Assembly: GCF_028023555.1 (NCBI RefSeq)
Contig: NZ_JAQIOY010000002.1
Span: forward strand, 496,001 to 560,000
Reading direction: 5' to 3'
From: Thalassococcus_A lentus
GTDB lineage: Bacteria > Pseudomonadota > Alphaproteobacteria > Rhodobacterales > Rhodobacteraceae
DNA length: 64,000 nt
The position numbers and the translations under genes are program-made. The notes beneath the pieces were generated by a model. The model ran no database searches and was not told the DNA's origin. It saw only the letters and a list, made by a program, of their open reading frames with translations. Below, one piece after another: positions 25,927 to 34,154 of the stretch (positions within the stretch are counted from its first letter, which is position 1; every line of letters begins with the position of its first letter).

Positions 25927-27345
25927 ATGACGGTGAAGATTCCTTTCGACAACAGCTATGCGCGTCTGCCCGACGGGTTCTTTTCCCGCGTCGCGCCAAC
26001 GCCCGTGCGGGATCCCTCCCTGATCGTGTACAACACCGCGCTCGCCGATGAACTGGGGATTTCCAGCGACAACCGCAATGAACTGGCCGTTTTGTTTTCC
26101 GGCAATGGCAAACCCGACGGCGCAGAACCGATCGCCCAGCTCTATGCGGGTCATCAATTCGGGCACTACAATCCGCAACTGGGCGATGGGCGGGCAATCC
26201 TGTTGGGCGAAGTGATCGACCAGACTGGCACAAGACGCGATATTCAACTCAAAGGCTCAGGCCCCACCCCATTTTCCCGCATGGGCGACGGCCGCGCTTG
26301 GTTGGGCCCGGTTCTGCGCGAATATCTGGTGTCCGAAGCGATGCATGCGCTCGGCGTGCCGACCACGCGTGCTCTGGCAGCGGTCAGAACCGGCGATGTG
26401 GTACTGCGCGAAACGCCGCTGCCGGGGGCCGTGCTTACCCGTGTGGCCGCCAGCCATATCCGCGTCGGCACCTTTCAGATCTTTGCCGCGCGCCAGCAAT
26501 GGGACGCGCTGGAAACGCTGTTCGACTACACCGTCGCCCGCCACTATCCCGAGGCCCGCGATCCGCATGATCTGTTGGATCACGTCATGGACCGTCAGGC
26601 CGATCTGGTGGCCAGATGGATGTCATTCGGCTTTATCCATGGCGTGATGAACACCGACAACTGCACCCTATCCGGCGAAACCATCGACTACGGCCCCTGC
26701 GCTTTCATGGACCGCTATGATCCGGACACGGTTTTCTCATCCATCGACCGACACGGCCGCTACGCCTATAGCGCACAGGCCGACATAATCGTCTGGAACA
26801 TGGCACAGCTGGCAACAGCGCTTGTACCGCTGCTGCCCGATCAGGACGCGGCCGTCGAACGCTTTACAAAGCAGGTGCATGCGATGCCCGACAGGATCCG
26901 AGCAAAGTGGCTGGATCACTTTGCCGCCAAGATCGGCATCTCCGCGCCCCGCCCGGAGGACGCCGACCTGATTGGCGATCTGCTCAACATCATGCAGCAC
27001 GGCCAGGCCGACTTCACCAATACGTTCAGAGCCCTGCCCCAAGCGGCGGCGCGCGATCAATTCATCGACCCAACCCTGTTCGACGCCTGGGCTGCACGCT
27101 GGAACACACGTCTTGAGTCCGAAAACGATCCGACCGCACTCATGCGACGAACCAACCCGGCCTATATTCCGCGCAACCACCGGATTGAACAAATGATCGC
27201 CGCAGCCGTAGACGGCGACGATGCACCGTTCCACCGCTTGCTCGAAGTCTTGTCACGCCCCTATCACGACCAGCCCGAGCACGCCGACCTGCAACGCCCC
27301 CCCGCCCAGGACGAGATCGTCCCGGCTACCTTCTGCGGGACCTGA
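25927..27345 (+). CDS. selO: Protein adenylyltransferase SelO (YdiU family)
   Basis: Pseudokinase-fold enzyme that transfers AMP from ATP to protein hydroxyls, part of oxidative-stress responses (established for the family). 472 residues, with PIAQLYAGHQFGHYNPQLGDGRAILLGE near the N-terminus, QLKGSGPTPFSRMGDGRAWLGPVLREYL, and the catalytic-loop equivalent HGVMNTDNCTLSGETIDYGPCAFMD. The C-terminus ends TFCGT, the usual position of the redox cysteine near the end. AGG precedes ATG 25927. The gene stands alone; a dispersed repeat starts 4 bases after its stop. Confidence 0.95.
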   Translation: MTVKIPFDNSYARLPDGFFSRVAPTPVRDPSLIVYNTALADELGISSDNRNELAVLFSGNGKPDGAEPIAQLYAGHQFGHYNPQLGDGRAILLGEVIDQTGTRRDIQLKGSGPTPFSRMGDGRAWLGPVLREYLVSEAMHALGVPTTRALAAVRTGDVVLRETPLPGAVLTRVAASHIRVGTFQIFAARQQWDALETLFDYTVARHYPEARDPHDLLDHVMDRQADLVARWMSFGFIHGVMNTDNCTLSGETIDYGPCAFMDRYDPDTVFSSIDRHGRYAYSAQADIIVWNMAQLATALVPLLPDQDAAVERFTKQVHAMPDRIRAKWLDHFAAKIGISAPRPEDADLIGDLLNIMQHGQADFTNTFRALPQAAARDQFIDPTLFDAWAARWNTRLESENDPTALMRRTNPAYIPRNHRIEQMIAAAVDGDDAPFHRLLEVLSRPYHDQPEHADLQRPPAQDEIVPATFCGT

Positions 27346-27348
27346 GCG

Positions 27349-27412
27349 TTTCTTCGTGCTGAAAATATCCCGGGGAATCGCGGCTTGCCGCGATGGGGCA
27401 GCGCCCCGTTAG
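27349..27412 (+). repeat. Convergent-gap repeat, copy 1
   Basis: Core TTTCTTCGTGCTGAAAATAT then CCCGGGG (27349-27375), starting 4 bases after the selO stop. It is followed by hairpins ATCGCGGC/GCCGCGAT and GGGGC/GCCCC. The same core and orientation, just after a stop codon in a convergent gap, occurs at 32829 and, reversed, at 41052. Confidence 0.7.
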
Positions 27413-27419
27413 GCGTCGG

Positions 27420-27842
27420 TCAGTCCCGGCGCGGAGGGATCGAATAGGTCAGACTGGCGTGGGCAACCGCCTGATCACTGCCTTCGGAGAACAGCAGAAC
27501 ATCAGTCACGCTGAGCGACCGGCCCATTTTCAGAACACGTGCTTCGGCCAGAATATCGCGGCCCGCTTCGGGTTTGCGCATGAAATCAATGCTGCAATGG
27601 GTGGTCACGGTCAGCGCTTCAGGGCCGATCCGGGCCATGGTCGCCACGTAAGCAGCCACATCAGCCAAAGAAAACATCGCCGGGCCGGACACCGTCCCTC
27701 CGGGCCGCAGGTGCCTTTCGTCATTGAACAGCCGCATCACCAGCAAGGCGTCGTCCATCTGATCAATGCCGAACATGCCTTCGACTTGCGGGAAAACCTC
27801 TTTAAGAAAGCTCTCCATCTCCGGAATGGTAAATTTCAACAT
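27420..27842 (-). CDS. PaaI-type acyl-CoA thioesterase
   Basis: 140-residue hotdog thioesterase. The family core RPGGTVSGPAMFSLADVAAYVATM contains the conserved G-G-x-x-x-x-P/A..D pattern of PaaI/YigI-type enzymes, with SIDFMRKPEAGRDILAEARVLKMGRSLSV following. It is divergent from the enoyl-CoA hydratase at 27896 (54 bases between starts), which suggests a shared regulator and a common acyl-CoA theme, although the substrate is not evident. The start ATG 27842 lacks a strong Shine-Dalgarno. Confidence 0.86.
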   Translation of the reverse strand: MLKFTIPEMESFLKEVFPQVEGMFGIDQMDDALLVMRLFNDERHLRPGGTVSGPAMFSLADVAAYVATMARIGPEALTVTTHCSIDFMRKPEAGRDILAEARVLKMGRSLSVTDVLLFSEGSDQAVAHASLTYSIPPRRD

Positions 27843-27895
27843 GCGCGTCCTCCCTATTGGCGCTAGAGTTCCCGCAAATCAGCCGGGAGAACAAG

Positions 27896-28678
27896 ATGGC
27901 ATTGCTGGAACGCACCGACGCAGATGGGATTGCCCATCTTCATATGAACGCGCCCGAACGGCTCAATGCCCTGTCGGATGAGATGCTGGCGGCCTTTCAG
28001 GCCCAGATCGACGCGCTTCACGACGACCGCGACACCCGCGTGGTGGTGATCTCAGGCGCGGGCAAGGCGTTTTGCGCGGGCCATGACCTCAAGCAGATGC
28101 AGGCTGGCCGTCAGGCCGAAGACGGCGGAAAGGCCTATTTCGCCGATTTGTTCACCCGCTGCGCGTCGGTCATGACCGGCCTGACCCGCCTGCCTCAGCC
28201 TGTGATCGCACAGGTCCACGGCATCGCCACCGCCGCTGGCTGCCAGATGGTGGCGTCCTGCGACATGGCCGTGGCGGCAGAAGGCACAAAATTCGGCGTC
28301 AACGGCGTGAACATCGGGCTTTTCTGCTCAACCCCCATGGTCGCCCTGTCACGCAACATCCCCCGCAAACGGGCCTTTGAGATGCTGACCACCGGACAGT
28401 TCATGTCCGCCGAAGAGGCGGTCGAGCGCGGGTTGATCAACCGCACCGTCCCCGCCGACCAGTTACAGACCAACACCGCAGAGCTGGCCCAAACCGTCGC
28501 CACCAAACTCTCCGCCGCCGTAAAAATCGGCAAATCCGCCTTCTACGAGCAAATGCAAATGGATCTGGACGCGGCCTATGCCTACACCGGTCAGGTGATG
28601 GTCGAAAACATGCTCTGGCGCGATACAGAAGAGGGCATCAGCGCATTCCTGGAAAAACGCCCGCCGGATTGGGCGTGA
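27896..28678 (+). CDS. Enoyl-CoA hydratase/isomerase family protein
   Basis: 260-residue crotonase, most like the ECHDC3 subgroup. GAGKAFCAGHDLKQMQ forms the first oxyanion region near residue 60; QVHGIATAAGCQMVASCDMAVA the second. The second catalytic glutamate position reads GVNIGLFCSTPMVALSR, where the acidic residue of classical hydratases is replaced, so hydratase activity is doubtful. ATG 27896 is preceded by GGGAGA. It ends immediately before the AT-richer insert that carries the YjhX/GNAT pair. Confidence 0.88.
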   Translation: MALLERTDADGIAHLHMNAPERLNALSDEMLAAFQAQIDALHDDRDTRVVVISGAGKAFCAGHDLKQMQAGRQAEDGGKAYFADLFTRCASVMTGLTRLPQPVIAQVHGIATAAGCQMVASCDMAVAAEGTKFGVNGVNIGLFCSTPMVALSRNIPRKRAFEMLTTGQFMSAEEAVERGLINRTVPADQLQTNTAELAQTVATKLSAAVKIGKSAFYEQMQMDLDAAYAYTGQVMVENMLWRDTEEGISAFLEKRPPDWA

Positions 28679-28996
28679 GCGCAGGATTGACGGTTTGATT
28701 GGCGGCTACGCGGGACGAAGCAGGCTTTCACGAAGTCACGCGAATGTCCGCTTGTCAGCAACACTAATTCTTAAATCAGCCGAGCATGACGCAAATGGCT
28801 TGTCATGCTGTGCACGAATACCTAGTTTCGGCCCAAGCTTGAGGGAAGGGCCTCAGGCAATGGAGATTTTATGCGAGAGCCCCGGGCATAAGCCCGTTCC
28901 CGATCAAAATTTTCGGGAACGCCAGAAGCAAAAGGACACTCACGCGTTACGCTGAGTGATCCCATTTCTGCAATCTCATGAAATCGAGACCCTCCC
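28679..28996 (+). other. Non-coding leader region upstream of yjhX
   Basis: 318 bases with no conserved gene and lower GC than the flanks. A 31-codon frame (ATG 28860 to TGA 28955) has AGGGAAGGG ending 9 bases upstream. Within it lie hairpins GGGC/GCCC (about 28884-28894) and CGTTCCCGA (28895-28903) / TCGGGAACG (28913-28921), and after it an ACTCA/TGAGT pair near 28939-28958. The arrangement could be a leader peptide and attenuator for the yjhX operon, or simply promoter DNA. Confidence 0.4.
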
Positions 28997-29254
28997 TTGA
29001 ATATATCAAAGCACGAACAGCGTGTTTTGCACGAACTCGCCCTTGGTGGAGCCATCCATCACGAACGGTGTGATAACGGCAAGATACACGCTGTAACTTG
29101 TTTCACACGCGATGGTCATGTCCTGGCGGACTGCACCTTCGACGTATTTCTTCGCCTCAAGAAACGGCGCTTCATCCGCTCGCAGAATGGCAAGCCGTAT
29201 CGCGTATCGCGGCAAGGCATCAAAGCCGTGCGAGCCCAGCTTAACCAACGATGA
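28997..29254 (+). CDS. yjhX: YjhX/TopAI family (UPF0386) putative toxin
   Basis: 85 residues, exactly the family length. It matches Escherichia coli YjhX closely in layout: MNISKHEQRVLHELALGG, then VTCFTRDGHVLADCTFDVF.LK, FIRS.NGKPYR and a basic C-terminus. In E. coli YjhX (TopAI) binds and inhibits DNA topoisomerase I and is paired with the GNAT protein YjhQ (established). The start is TTG 28997, set by the family N-terminus; a weak GAGA lies 7 bases upstream. A GNAT gene follows after 12 bases, the same partnership. DNA here is AT-richer than the flanks, which suggests recent gain. Confidence 0.88.
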   Translation: MNISKHEQRVLHELALGGAIHHERCDNGKIHAVTCFTRDGHVLADCTFDVFLRLKKRRFIRSQNGKPYRVSRQGIKAVRAQLNQR

Positions 29255-29266
29255 AAGGAACATATC

Positions 29267-29806
29267 ATGGAGTTTACGACGACTTACCTGGATCGAACTG
29301 GCGAAATCACAGATCTTTTCCGATCAACCTTCACAAACTCCGAAGGAGCTGAGGAAGGTGAGCTGATCGGTGCGCTGGTGGAACGGATGCTGGCCACGGT
29401 GGAGACGCCGGACATCTTTGTCTTCTGCGCTCTTGAAGAAGATAAGCTCGCCGGATCGGCGATTTTTTCGCGCATGACCTACACGGAAGACGAGCGCATA
29501 GTTTTCATTCTCTCGCCAATGGCCGTGGCCACCGAACACCAGGGCAAAGGGATCGGGCAGAAGTTGCTAATATTCGGCCTGAATGAGTTGCGTCGAAACG
29601 GGGTCGACGTTGCGCTGACCTATGGCGACATCAACTTCTACTCAAGGGTTGGGTTCGAGCAGATCTCCCCAGCCGTGGCGCCGCCACCCTTGCCGCTGGC
29701 ATACCCTGAAGGTTGGCTTGGGCAATCGCTGACAAGTCGGCCGCTCGACCCGCTCAAGGGTGCGTCCAGCTGCGTTGCGGCACTCAGCAATCCAGACCTA
29801 TGGTAA
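29267..29806 (+). CDS. GNAT acetyltransferase, YjhQ-like partner of YjhX
   Basis: 179-residue GNAT of the YhbS type: SPMAVATEHQGKGIGQKLLIFGLNELRR holds the acetyl-CoA loop (Q-x-x-G-x-G), and ALTYGDINFYSRVGFEQISP is the typical next strand. Start ATG 29267 has GAAAGGAA upstream. Placed 12 bases after yjhX, it is the likely antitoxin by analogy with YjhQ; whether its acetyltransferase activity matters is unknown. A strong terminator (29829-29850) follows its stop, closing a two-gene unit. Confidence 0.82.
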   Translation: MEFTTTYLDRTGEITDLFRSTFTNSEGAEEGELIGALVERMLATVETPDIFVFCALEEDKLAGSAIFSRMTYTEDERIVFILSPMAVATEHQGKGIGQKLLIFGLNELRRNGVDVALTYGDINFYSRVGFEQISPAVAPPPLPLAYPEGWLGQSLTSRPLDPLKGASSCVAALSNPDLW

Positions 29807-29828
29807 TCTGCTAATTTGGGACGAGAGG

Positions 29829-29858
29829 CATCCGGGAACCTTCCCGGATGTCTTTCTC
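29829..29858 (+). terminator. Terminator of the yjhX-GNAT unit
   Basis: Stem CATCCGGGAA (29829-29838) / TTCCCGGATG (29841-29850) followed by TCTTTCTC. It lies 22 bases after the GNAT stop codon and before the trmFO leader. Confidence 0.8.
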
Positions 29859-29995
29859 AAAGCTGCCATTCATGCGGTGTGCAGCATAAGACGAACTGGG
29901 CTCAAACTAGTCTTTCGCTGCAAATCGCAAAAACGCCCACTGCCAATAACACGCACAGCTTGCTTCTGGGCCGCTGTTTCACTACCTCCCACCTC

Positions 29996-31360
29996 ATGAC
30001 ACAAGAACTCCACATCGTCGGCGGCGGCATGGCCGGGTCCGAGGCGGCCTGGCAGGCTGCAAACATGGGCGTTAGGGTCGTGATCCACGAGATGCGCCCC
30101 AAGGTCGAAACCTTTGCCCACCAGACCGGAAATCTGGGCGAGATGGTCTGTTCCAACTCCTTCCGCTCGGACGATGATGAACAGAACGCCGTGGGCCTGC
30201 TGCATTGGGAAATGATGCAGGCAGGCGGGCTGATCATGCGCACGGCCCACGCACATCGTTTGCCCGCCGGGGGCGCTTTAGCGGTGGACCGAGAAGCCTT
30301 TGCCGAAGCGGTGACCGCCGCGCTGCACGCCCATCCGAACGTGCGCATCAGCTATGACGAAGTCACCGATCTGCCGGATCAAGGCACGTGGATCTTTGCC
30401 ACCGGCCCACTGACCTCTCCGGATTTGGGCGCAGCCATCCAGCAAGAGACCGGCACAGACAGACTTGCGTTTTTCGATGCCATCGCCCCGATCGTCTATG
30501 CCGACAGCATCGACATGAGCACCGCATGGCTGCAATCGCGCTATGACAAGGGCGAGACCGAAGAAGAGCAAAAAGCCTATATCAACTGCCCCATGACCAA
30601 GGACCAGTACGAGGCCTTTATCGACGCGCTTCTGGCGGCCGACAAGACCGAGTTTCACGAGGGCGAAACCGCCGGGTATTTCGACGGCTGCCTGCCGATC
30701 GAAGTCATGGCTGAACGCGGCCGCGAAACCCTGCGCCACGGGCCGATGAAACCTGTGGGGCTGACCAATCCACATGCACCCGATGTGAAACCCTGGGCCG
30801 TGGTCCAACTTCGCCGCGACAATGCGCTTGGCACGCTCTACAACATCGTGGGCTTCCAGACTAAGATGAAGTACGGCGCGCAAACGGCTGTTTTCAAAAT
30901 GATTCCGGGCCTGCAGGATGCCGGTTTTGCCCGCCTTGGCGGCATTCACCGTAACACCTTTCTGAACAGCCCCACACTGCTGGATGCGCAGATGCGTCTG
31001 CGGTCAAAGCCCAACATCCGCTTTGCCGGGCAAGTCACAGGCGTCGAAGGCTATGTCGAAAGCGCCGCCATGGGTCTTCTGGCGGGCCGCATGGCCGCCG
31101 CTGAACTCACCGGTGCGCCCCTGCCCGAAGTCCCGCAGGATACGGCCCATGGTGCACTGATCCATCACATCACCGGTGGCGCCGAAGCCAAGACGTTCCA
31201 GCCGATGAATGTGAACTTTGGCCTCTTTCGCCCGGTCGATGGGCTCAAGGGCGGGCGTCGCGGCCGCAAGGATCGCTACAAAGCCTATACGGACCGCGCC
31301 AAGGCCGCATGGTCCGACTGGTTGGCACAACAAAGGCTTGACGGCGCTGCGGCAGAATAG
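29996..31360 (+). CDS. trmFO: TrmFO, folate-dependent tRNA (m5U54) methyltransferase
   Basis: Flavoprotein that methylates uridine 54 of tRNA using methylenetetrahydrofolate. 454 residues starting MTQELHIVGGGMAGSEAAWQ (FAD-binding GxGxxG) at ATG 29996; the frame is open further upstream but without homologous sequence. Other marks are the cysteine-containing EMVCSNSFRSDD, FIFATGPLTS-type dinucleotide strand, and C-terminal TFQPMNVNFGLFP-type segment reading TFQPMNVNFGLFRPVD. No Shine-Dalgarno precedes the ATG. The SAM methyltransferase at 31374 follows after 13 bases and gluQRS after that, giving a translation-related operon. Confidence 0.96.
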   Translation: MTQELHIVGGGMAGSEAAWQAANMGVRVVIHEMRPKVETFAHQTGNLGEMVCSNSFRSDDDEQNAVGLLHWEMMQAGGLIMRTAHAHRLPAGGALAVDREAFAEAVTAALHAHPNVRISYDEVTDLPDQGTWIFATGPLTSPDLGAAIQQETGTDRLAFFDAIAPIVYADSIDMSTAWLQSRYDKGETEEEQKAYINCPMTKDQYEAFIDALLAADKTEFHEGETAGYFDGCLPIEVMAERGRETLRHGPMKPVGLTNPHAPDVKPWAVVQLRRDNALGTLYNIVGFQTKMKYGAQTAVFKMIPGLQDAGFARLGGIHRNTFLNSPTLLDAQMRLRSKPNIRFAGQVTGVEGYVESAAMGLLAGRMAAAELTGAPLPEVPQDTAHGALIHHITGGAEAKTFQPMNVNFGLFRPVDGLKGGRRGRKDRYKAYTDRAKAAWSDWLAQQRLDGAAAE

Positions 31361-31373
31361 GCAGGCTGTCGGT

Positions 31374-31979
31374 ATGACCGATGCCTTTCTCGATAAAGTC
31401 TACAGCGCCCGCAGCGCCGACGAGACCCGCGCGCTCTATGACGCCTGGTCGAAAAGCTACGAAGCAGAGGTGGCCGAGAATGGCTATGTCACGCCGGAAC
31501 GCTGCGCCAAGGCACTCTACAGCGCCACGAGCGACCCAAGCATGTCGATCCTCGATTTTGGATGTGGCACTGGCCTGTCCGGGCTTGCGCTGAAGCTCGC
31601 CGGGTTTCAGGCAATCGACGGCTGCGATTTATCGCCCGGCATGCTGGAACAGGCCCGGGACAAGGACGTTTACCGCAACCTGAGCCAAATCGGCGCTGGC
31701 GACTCGCTCCCGGGTGGCTATGCGGCCATTGCCGCGATCGGGGTCATCGGCTCCGGCGCGGCGCCGCTTGAAGTGCTCGATCGCATTCTCGATGCTCTTG
31801 AAAGCGGCGGCCTGACGGTCTTTTCTTTCAACGATCACACGCTCGAAGACCCGGGCTATCAGGCACGGGTTGACGCGTTGATCGCGTCGGGACGGGTGCA
31901 GGAACTCACCCGCGAACACGGACCACACCTGCCTGCCCGAGACATGAACTCCACAGTATACGTGCTTGAAAAAACGTGA
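31374..31979 (+). CDS. SAM-dependent class I methyltransferase
   Basis: 201-residue methyltransferase with motif I ILDFGCGTGLSGLALKLAGF near residue 61 and the acidic strand IDGCDLSPGMLEQARDK. The family resembles the Williams-Beuren-type (WBSCR27-like) methyltransferases, with an N-terminal DETRALYDAWSKSYEAEV typical of that group. Target is unknown. The start ATG 31374 lies 13 bases after trmFO and its stop overlaps the gluQRS start, so it is cotranscribed with two tRNA-modifying enzymes, although a tRNA substrate is only a guess. Confidence 0.87.
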   Translation: MTDAFLDKVYSARSADETRALYDAWSKSYEAEVAENGYVTPERCAKALYSATSDPSMSILDFGCGTGLSGLALKLAGFQAIDGCDLSPGMLEQARDKDVYRNLSQIGAGDSLPGGYAAIAAIGVIGSGAAPLEVLDRILDALESGGLTVFSFNDHTLEDPGYQARVDALIASGRVQELTREHGPHLPARDMNSTVYVLEKT

Positions 31980-32818
31980 CTTTCACCACACGGTTTGCAC
32001 CATCCCCAACTGGCCCTTTGCACCTGGGCCACGCCTATAGCGCATTGCTGGCCCATGGTATGGCACGGGCGGCCGGCGGCCGCTTTTTGCTGCGCATCGA
32101 CGATCTGGACCAAAGCCGCGCCCGCGCGCATTGGGAAAATCAGATCTACGATGATCTGCGCTGGCTGGGCATCACTTGGGATGGCCCGGTGCGCCGACAG
32201 TCAGATCATTTTGACGACTATCGGCATGCCCTCGAAAGACTGTCGCGCAAGGGCGCGGTCTATCCCTGTTCTTGCAAGCGCCGCGACATAGAGGCGGCAG
32301 CCTCTGCCCAGCAGGAAGGCGTGCCCTCTCATGGCCCCGATGGTCCGATCTATCCCGGCACGTGCCGCCACCGGCGGTTTGAAGACAGGCAATCGGGGGA
32401 TGCGCTTCGTTTGAACCTCGATATGGCCTGCGGAGCAAAAATGCCGTCATTTCACGAAACCGGACCAGATCACACGGGCGATCACCAAATTACAGGGCAA
32501 TACCTCAAGTCCTGCGTTGGCGATCCTGTGCTCGCACGCCCCGGAATGGCCGCCTCATACAACTTTTCCGTGGTACTGGACGACGCGGCAACCGAGATCA
32601 CCCATGTGGTGCGCGGCGAAGATCTGTTCACCGCCAGCTACATCCAATGCTTTTTCCAATGGGACATGGGCCTGCCCGCGGTAACCTACCACCACCACCG
32701 CTTGATCCGGGACGAGTCTGGCAAACGCCTTGCCAAACGCGACGACGCTCGCGCTATTGCCACCTACCGCGCCGATGGTGCCACGCCACAGGACGTCCGC
32801 AGACTGGTCGGGCTATAA
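31976..32818 (+). CDS. gluQ: Glutamyl-Q tRNA(Asp) synthetase
   Basis: Truncated GltX paralogue (280 residues, catalytic domain only) that attaches glutamate to queuosine in tRNA-Asp. HLGH at about 16-19 is the HIGH motif and KRLAKRD near 250 the KMSKS equivalent. The zinc-site segment CSCKRRD with a later C-R-H is present. The anticodon-binding domain is missing, as expected for YadB/GluQRS. It starts at GTG 31976, overlapping the methyltransferase stop. A convergent-gap repeat follows 11 bases after its stop. Confidence 0.94.
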   Translation: MTFTTRFAPSPTGPLHLGHAYSALLAHGMARAAGGRFLLRIDDLDQSRARAHWENQIYDDLRWLGITWDGPVRRQSDHFDDYRHALERLSRKGAVYPCSCKRRDIEAAASAQQEGVPSHGPDGPIYPGTCRHRRFEDRQSGDALRLNLDMACGAKMPSFHETGPDHTGDHQITGQYLKSCVGDPVLARPGMAASYNFSVVLDDAATEITHVVRGEDLFTASYIQCFFQWDMGLPAVTYHHHRLIRDESGKRLAKRDDARAIATYRADGATPQDVRRLVGL

Positions 32819-32828
32819 CCCACGTCTT

Positions 32829-32870
32829 CTTCTTTGATAAAATACTCCGGGGTCCGGGGCAGAGCCCCGG
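32829..32870 (+). repeat. Convergent-gap repeat, copy 2
   Basis: Core CTTCTTTGATAAAATACTCC then GGGG (32829-32852), beginning 11 bases after the gluQ stop. It is followed by a perfect hairpin CCGGGGC (32854-32860) / GCCCCGG (32864-32870) with loop AGA. Same order of core and GC hairpin as copies at 27349 and 41052. Confidence 0.7.
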
Positions 32871-32873
32871 GGG

Positions 32874-33236
32874 TCATACCGGCATTGGCGCCATCAGTTC
32901 GGTTTCCTCATCTCCCACGACGGAAGTGTAGAAACACGATCGGCGGTTGGTGTGACAGGCCGCCCCCTCCTGACGGACCACGGCCAACAGACAATCGCGA
33001 TCGCAATCCACCCGCAGATCAACCAGTTCCTGCGTGTGGCCCGATGTTTCACCCTTGATCCAAAAAGACTGTCGCGACCGCGACCAATAGGTCACGCGCC
33101 CCGTTTCCAGCGTTTTCGCAACCGCCTCGGCATTCATCCAGGCCATCATCAAGACCTCGCCGGTGCCCTCGGCCTGCGCAATACAGGGGATCAGCCCACG
33201 GTCGTTATAGACCAAAGTCGAAGGATCGAAGGACAT
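32874..33236 (-). CDS. hisI: Phosphoribosyl-AMP cyclohydrolase
   Basis: Third step of histidine synthesis, opening the purine ring of PR-AMP. The 120-residue single-domain form (not fused to HisE) has the zinc/magnesium motifs DLRVDCDRDCLLAVV and CHTNRRSCFY, plus MMAWMNAEAVAKTLETG and YWSRSRQSFWIKGE(T)SGH, all diagnostic. Start ATG 33236 is preceded by AAAAGG. It is isolated from other his genes, convergent with gluQ, and divergent from the NifU-like gene with 68 bases between starts. Confidence 0.97.
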   Translation of the reverse strand: MSFDPSTLVYNDRGLIPCIAQAEGTGEVLMMAWMNAEAVAKTLETGRVTYWSRSRQSFWIKGETSGHTQELVDLRVDCDRDCLLAVVRQEGAACHTNRRSCFYTSVVGDEETELMAPMPV

Positions 33237-33304
33237 ATGCAAAAACCTTTTTGAACCGTGTGTCTGAACGCCTATGTATGGGGCAGCACGGAAAAGGAAA
33301 AGCC

Positions 33305-33757
33305 ATGTCTGGCGAGAACGACCTGATCAAGCTCTACTCGGGCAAAATTCTTGAACTGGCTGCGGATATCCCGCACCTGTCACGTCTTGATGCGCCCGGT
33401 GCCACCGTCAAGAAACGCTCGCCTCTGTGTGGGTCAACCGTCACTGTTGACCTGACCATGATCGACGGACAGGTTTCGGAATTTGGTCAGGACGTCAAAG
33501 CCTGCGCTTTGGGGCAAGCGGCAGCATCGGTTGTCGGTTCTGCCATTGTCGGTTGCACCGCCGAGCAGATCGAGCAGGCCCGCGACGCACTTCGCGCGAT
33601 GCTCAAAGAAGACGGCCCCACACCACCCGCCCCCTTCGACGGCCTCGAAGTGCTGCGCCCGGCGCAGGCTTACAAGAATCGACACGCTTCCATCCTGCTC
33701 GCTCTTGAGGCCGCAAGCGAAGCGGCCCGGCAGAGCGAAAGCGCGCATAGCGCCTAG
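33305..33757 (+). CDS. NifU/IscU-like iron-sulfur scaffold protein
   Basis: 150-residue protein of the NifU N-terminal domain family. Conserved cysteines are in RSPLCGSTVTVD and DVKACALGQAAASV, with the third position reading KNRHASILL instead of the LxGC of IscU, so only two of three cluster cysteines are visible. This form is common in Rhodobacteraceae and may not be a full scaffold. Start ATG 33305 follows AAGGAAAAGCC. The gene stands alone; its 3' side faces the terminator of the small minus-strand gene. Confidence 0.85.
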   Translation: MSGENDLIKLYSGKILELAADIPHLSRLDAPGATVKKRSPLCGSTVTVDLTMIDGQVSEFGQDVKACALGQAAASVVGSAIVGCTAEQIEQARDALRAMLKEDGPTPPAPFDGLEVLRPAQAYKNRHASILLALEAASEAARQSESAHSA

Positions 33758-33802
33758 CGGGTTTTCGGCTTCGCGCCTGTTTGCCTGCACATCGCCACCA
33801 AT

Positions 33803-33841
33803 GCAAAAAAAACCGCCGCGCTTCCGTATGGAAGGCGGCGG
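33803..33841 (-). terminator. Terminator of the 40-aa gene transcript
   Basis: Arms 33813-33825 and 33830-33841 pair over 12 bp with one bulged G and a GTAT loop. On the minus strand the stem is followed by eight T (A run at 33805-33812), a classical rho-independent terminator. It would end a transcript of about 300 bases that begins near the LexA box at 34155-34169. Confidence 0.82.
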
Positions 33842-33968
33842 GCAGTGACGCGTCTTGTTTGATCCCGGGGCGCTTGGCGATCAGGCAGGCCAAGCTGGGG
33901 ACAGGCAGCGTATCGGGACAGGTGATACGCAACGCCCGGGATGAAAAACGCAGGCAGAAATTGAAACC

Positions 33969-34091
33969 TCAGACGATGGTGGGCAGGTGCAGCGCGCCGA
34001 CAAGAATGACCATCAGCGCCGTTGCGCCCAGAGCATCTTGCCAGAGTGTACCGTTCTGACGGGCTAGTGCTGATTTCACTGTCTCGATCAT
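33969..34091 (-). CDS. SOS-controlled 40-aa membrane micro-protein
   Basis: A short gene encoding 40 residues: an amphipathic start MIETVKSALARQNGTLWQDA, then a single hydrophobic segment from about 21 to 40 (LGATALMVILVGALHLPTIV), so a small inner-membrane protein. ATG 34091 is preceded by GGAG at 6-base spacing. A perfect LexA box lies 64 bases upstream (34155-34169), and the minus-strand terminator at 33803-33841 closes the transcript. The arrangement recalls Caulobacter SidA, a 29-residue LexA-controlled membrane inhibitor of cell division (established), but I see no clear sequence similarity. The function is inferred from regulation and topology only. Confidence 0.7.
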   Translation of the reverse strand: MIETVKSALARQNGTLWQDALGATALMVILVGALHLPTIV

Positions 34092-34154
34092 GGTGCGCTC
34101 CGTTGCCTTCCTTCGTGTTGCACCTTTGTTCTCATATCCTTAACGCCGTGTAAA

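Noticed and set aside
28695..28955. 86-codon frame upstream of yjhX
   Set aside because: No family resemblance and no ribosome binding site at its first start; only its last 31 codons from ATG 28860 are kept as a possible leader ORF.
33603..33932. 109-codon minus-strand frame overlapping the NifU-like gene
   Set aside because: It crosses a strong terminator and a real gene; composition is that of a shadow frame.
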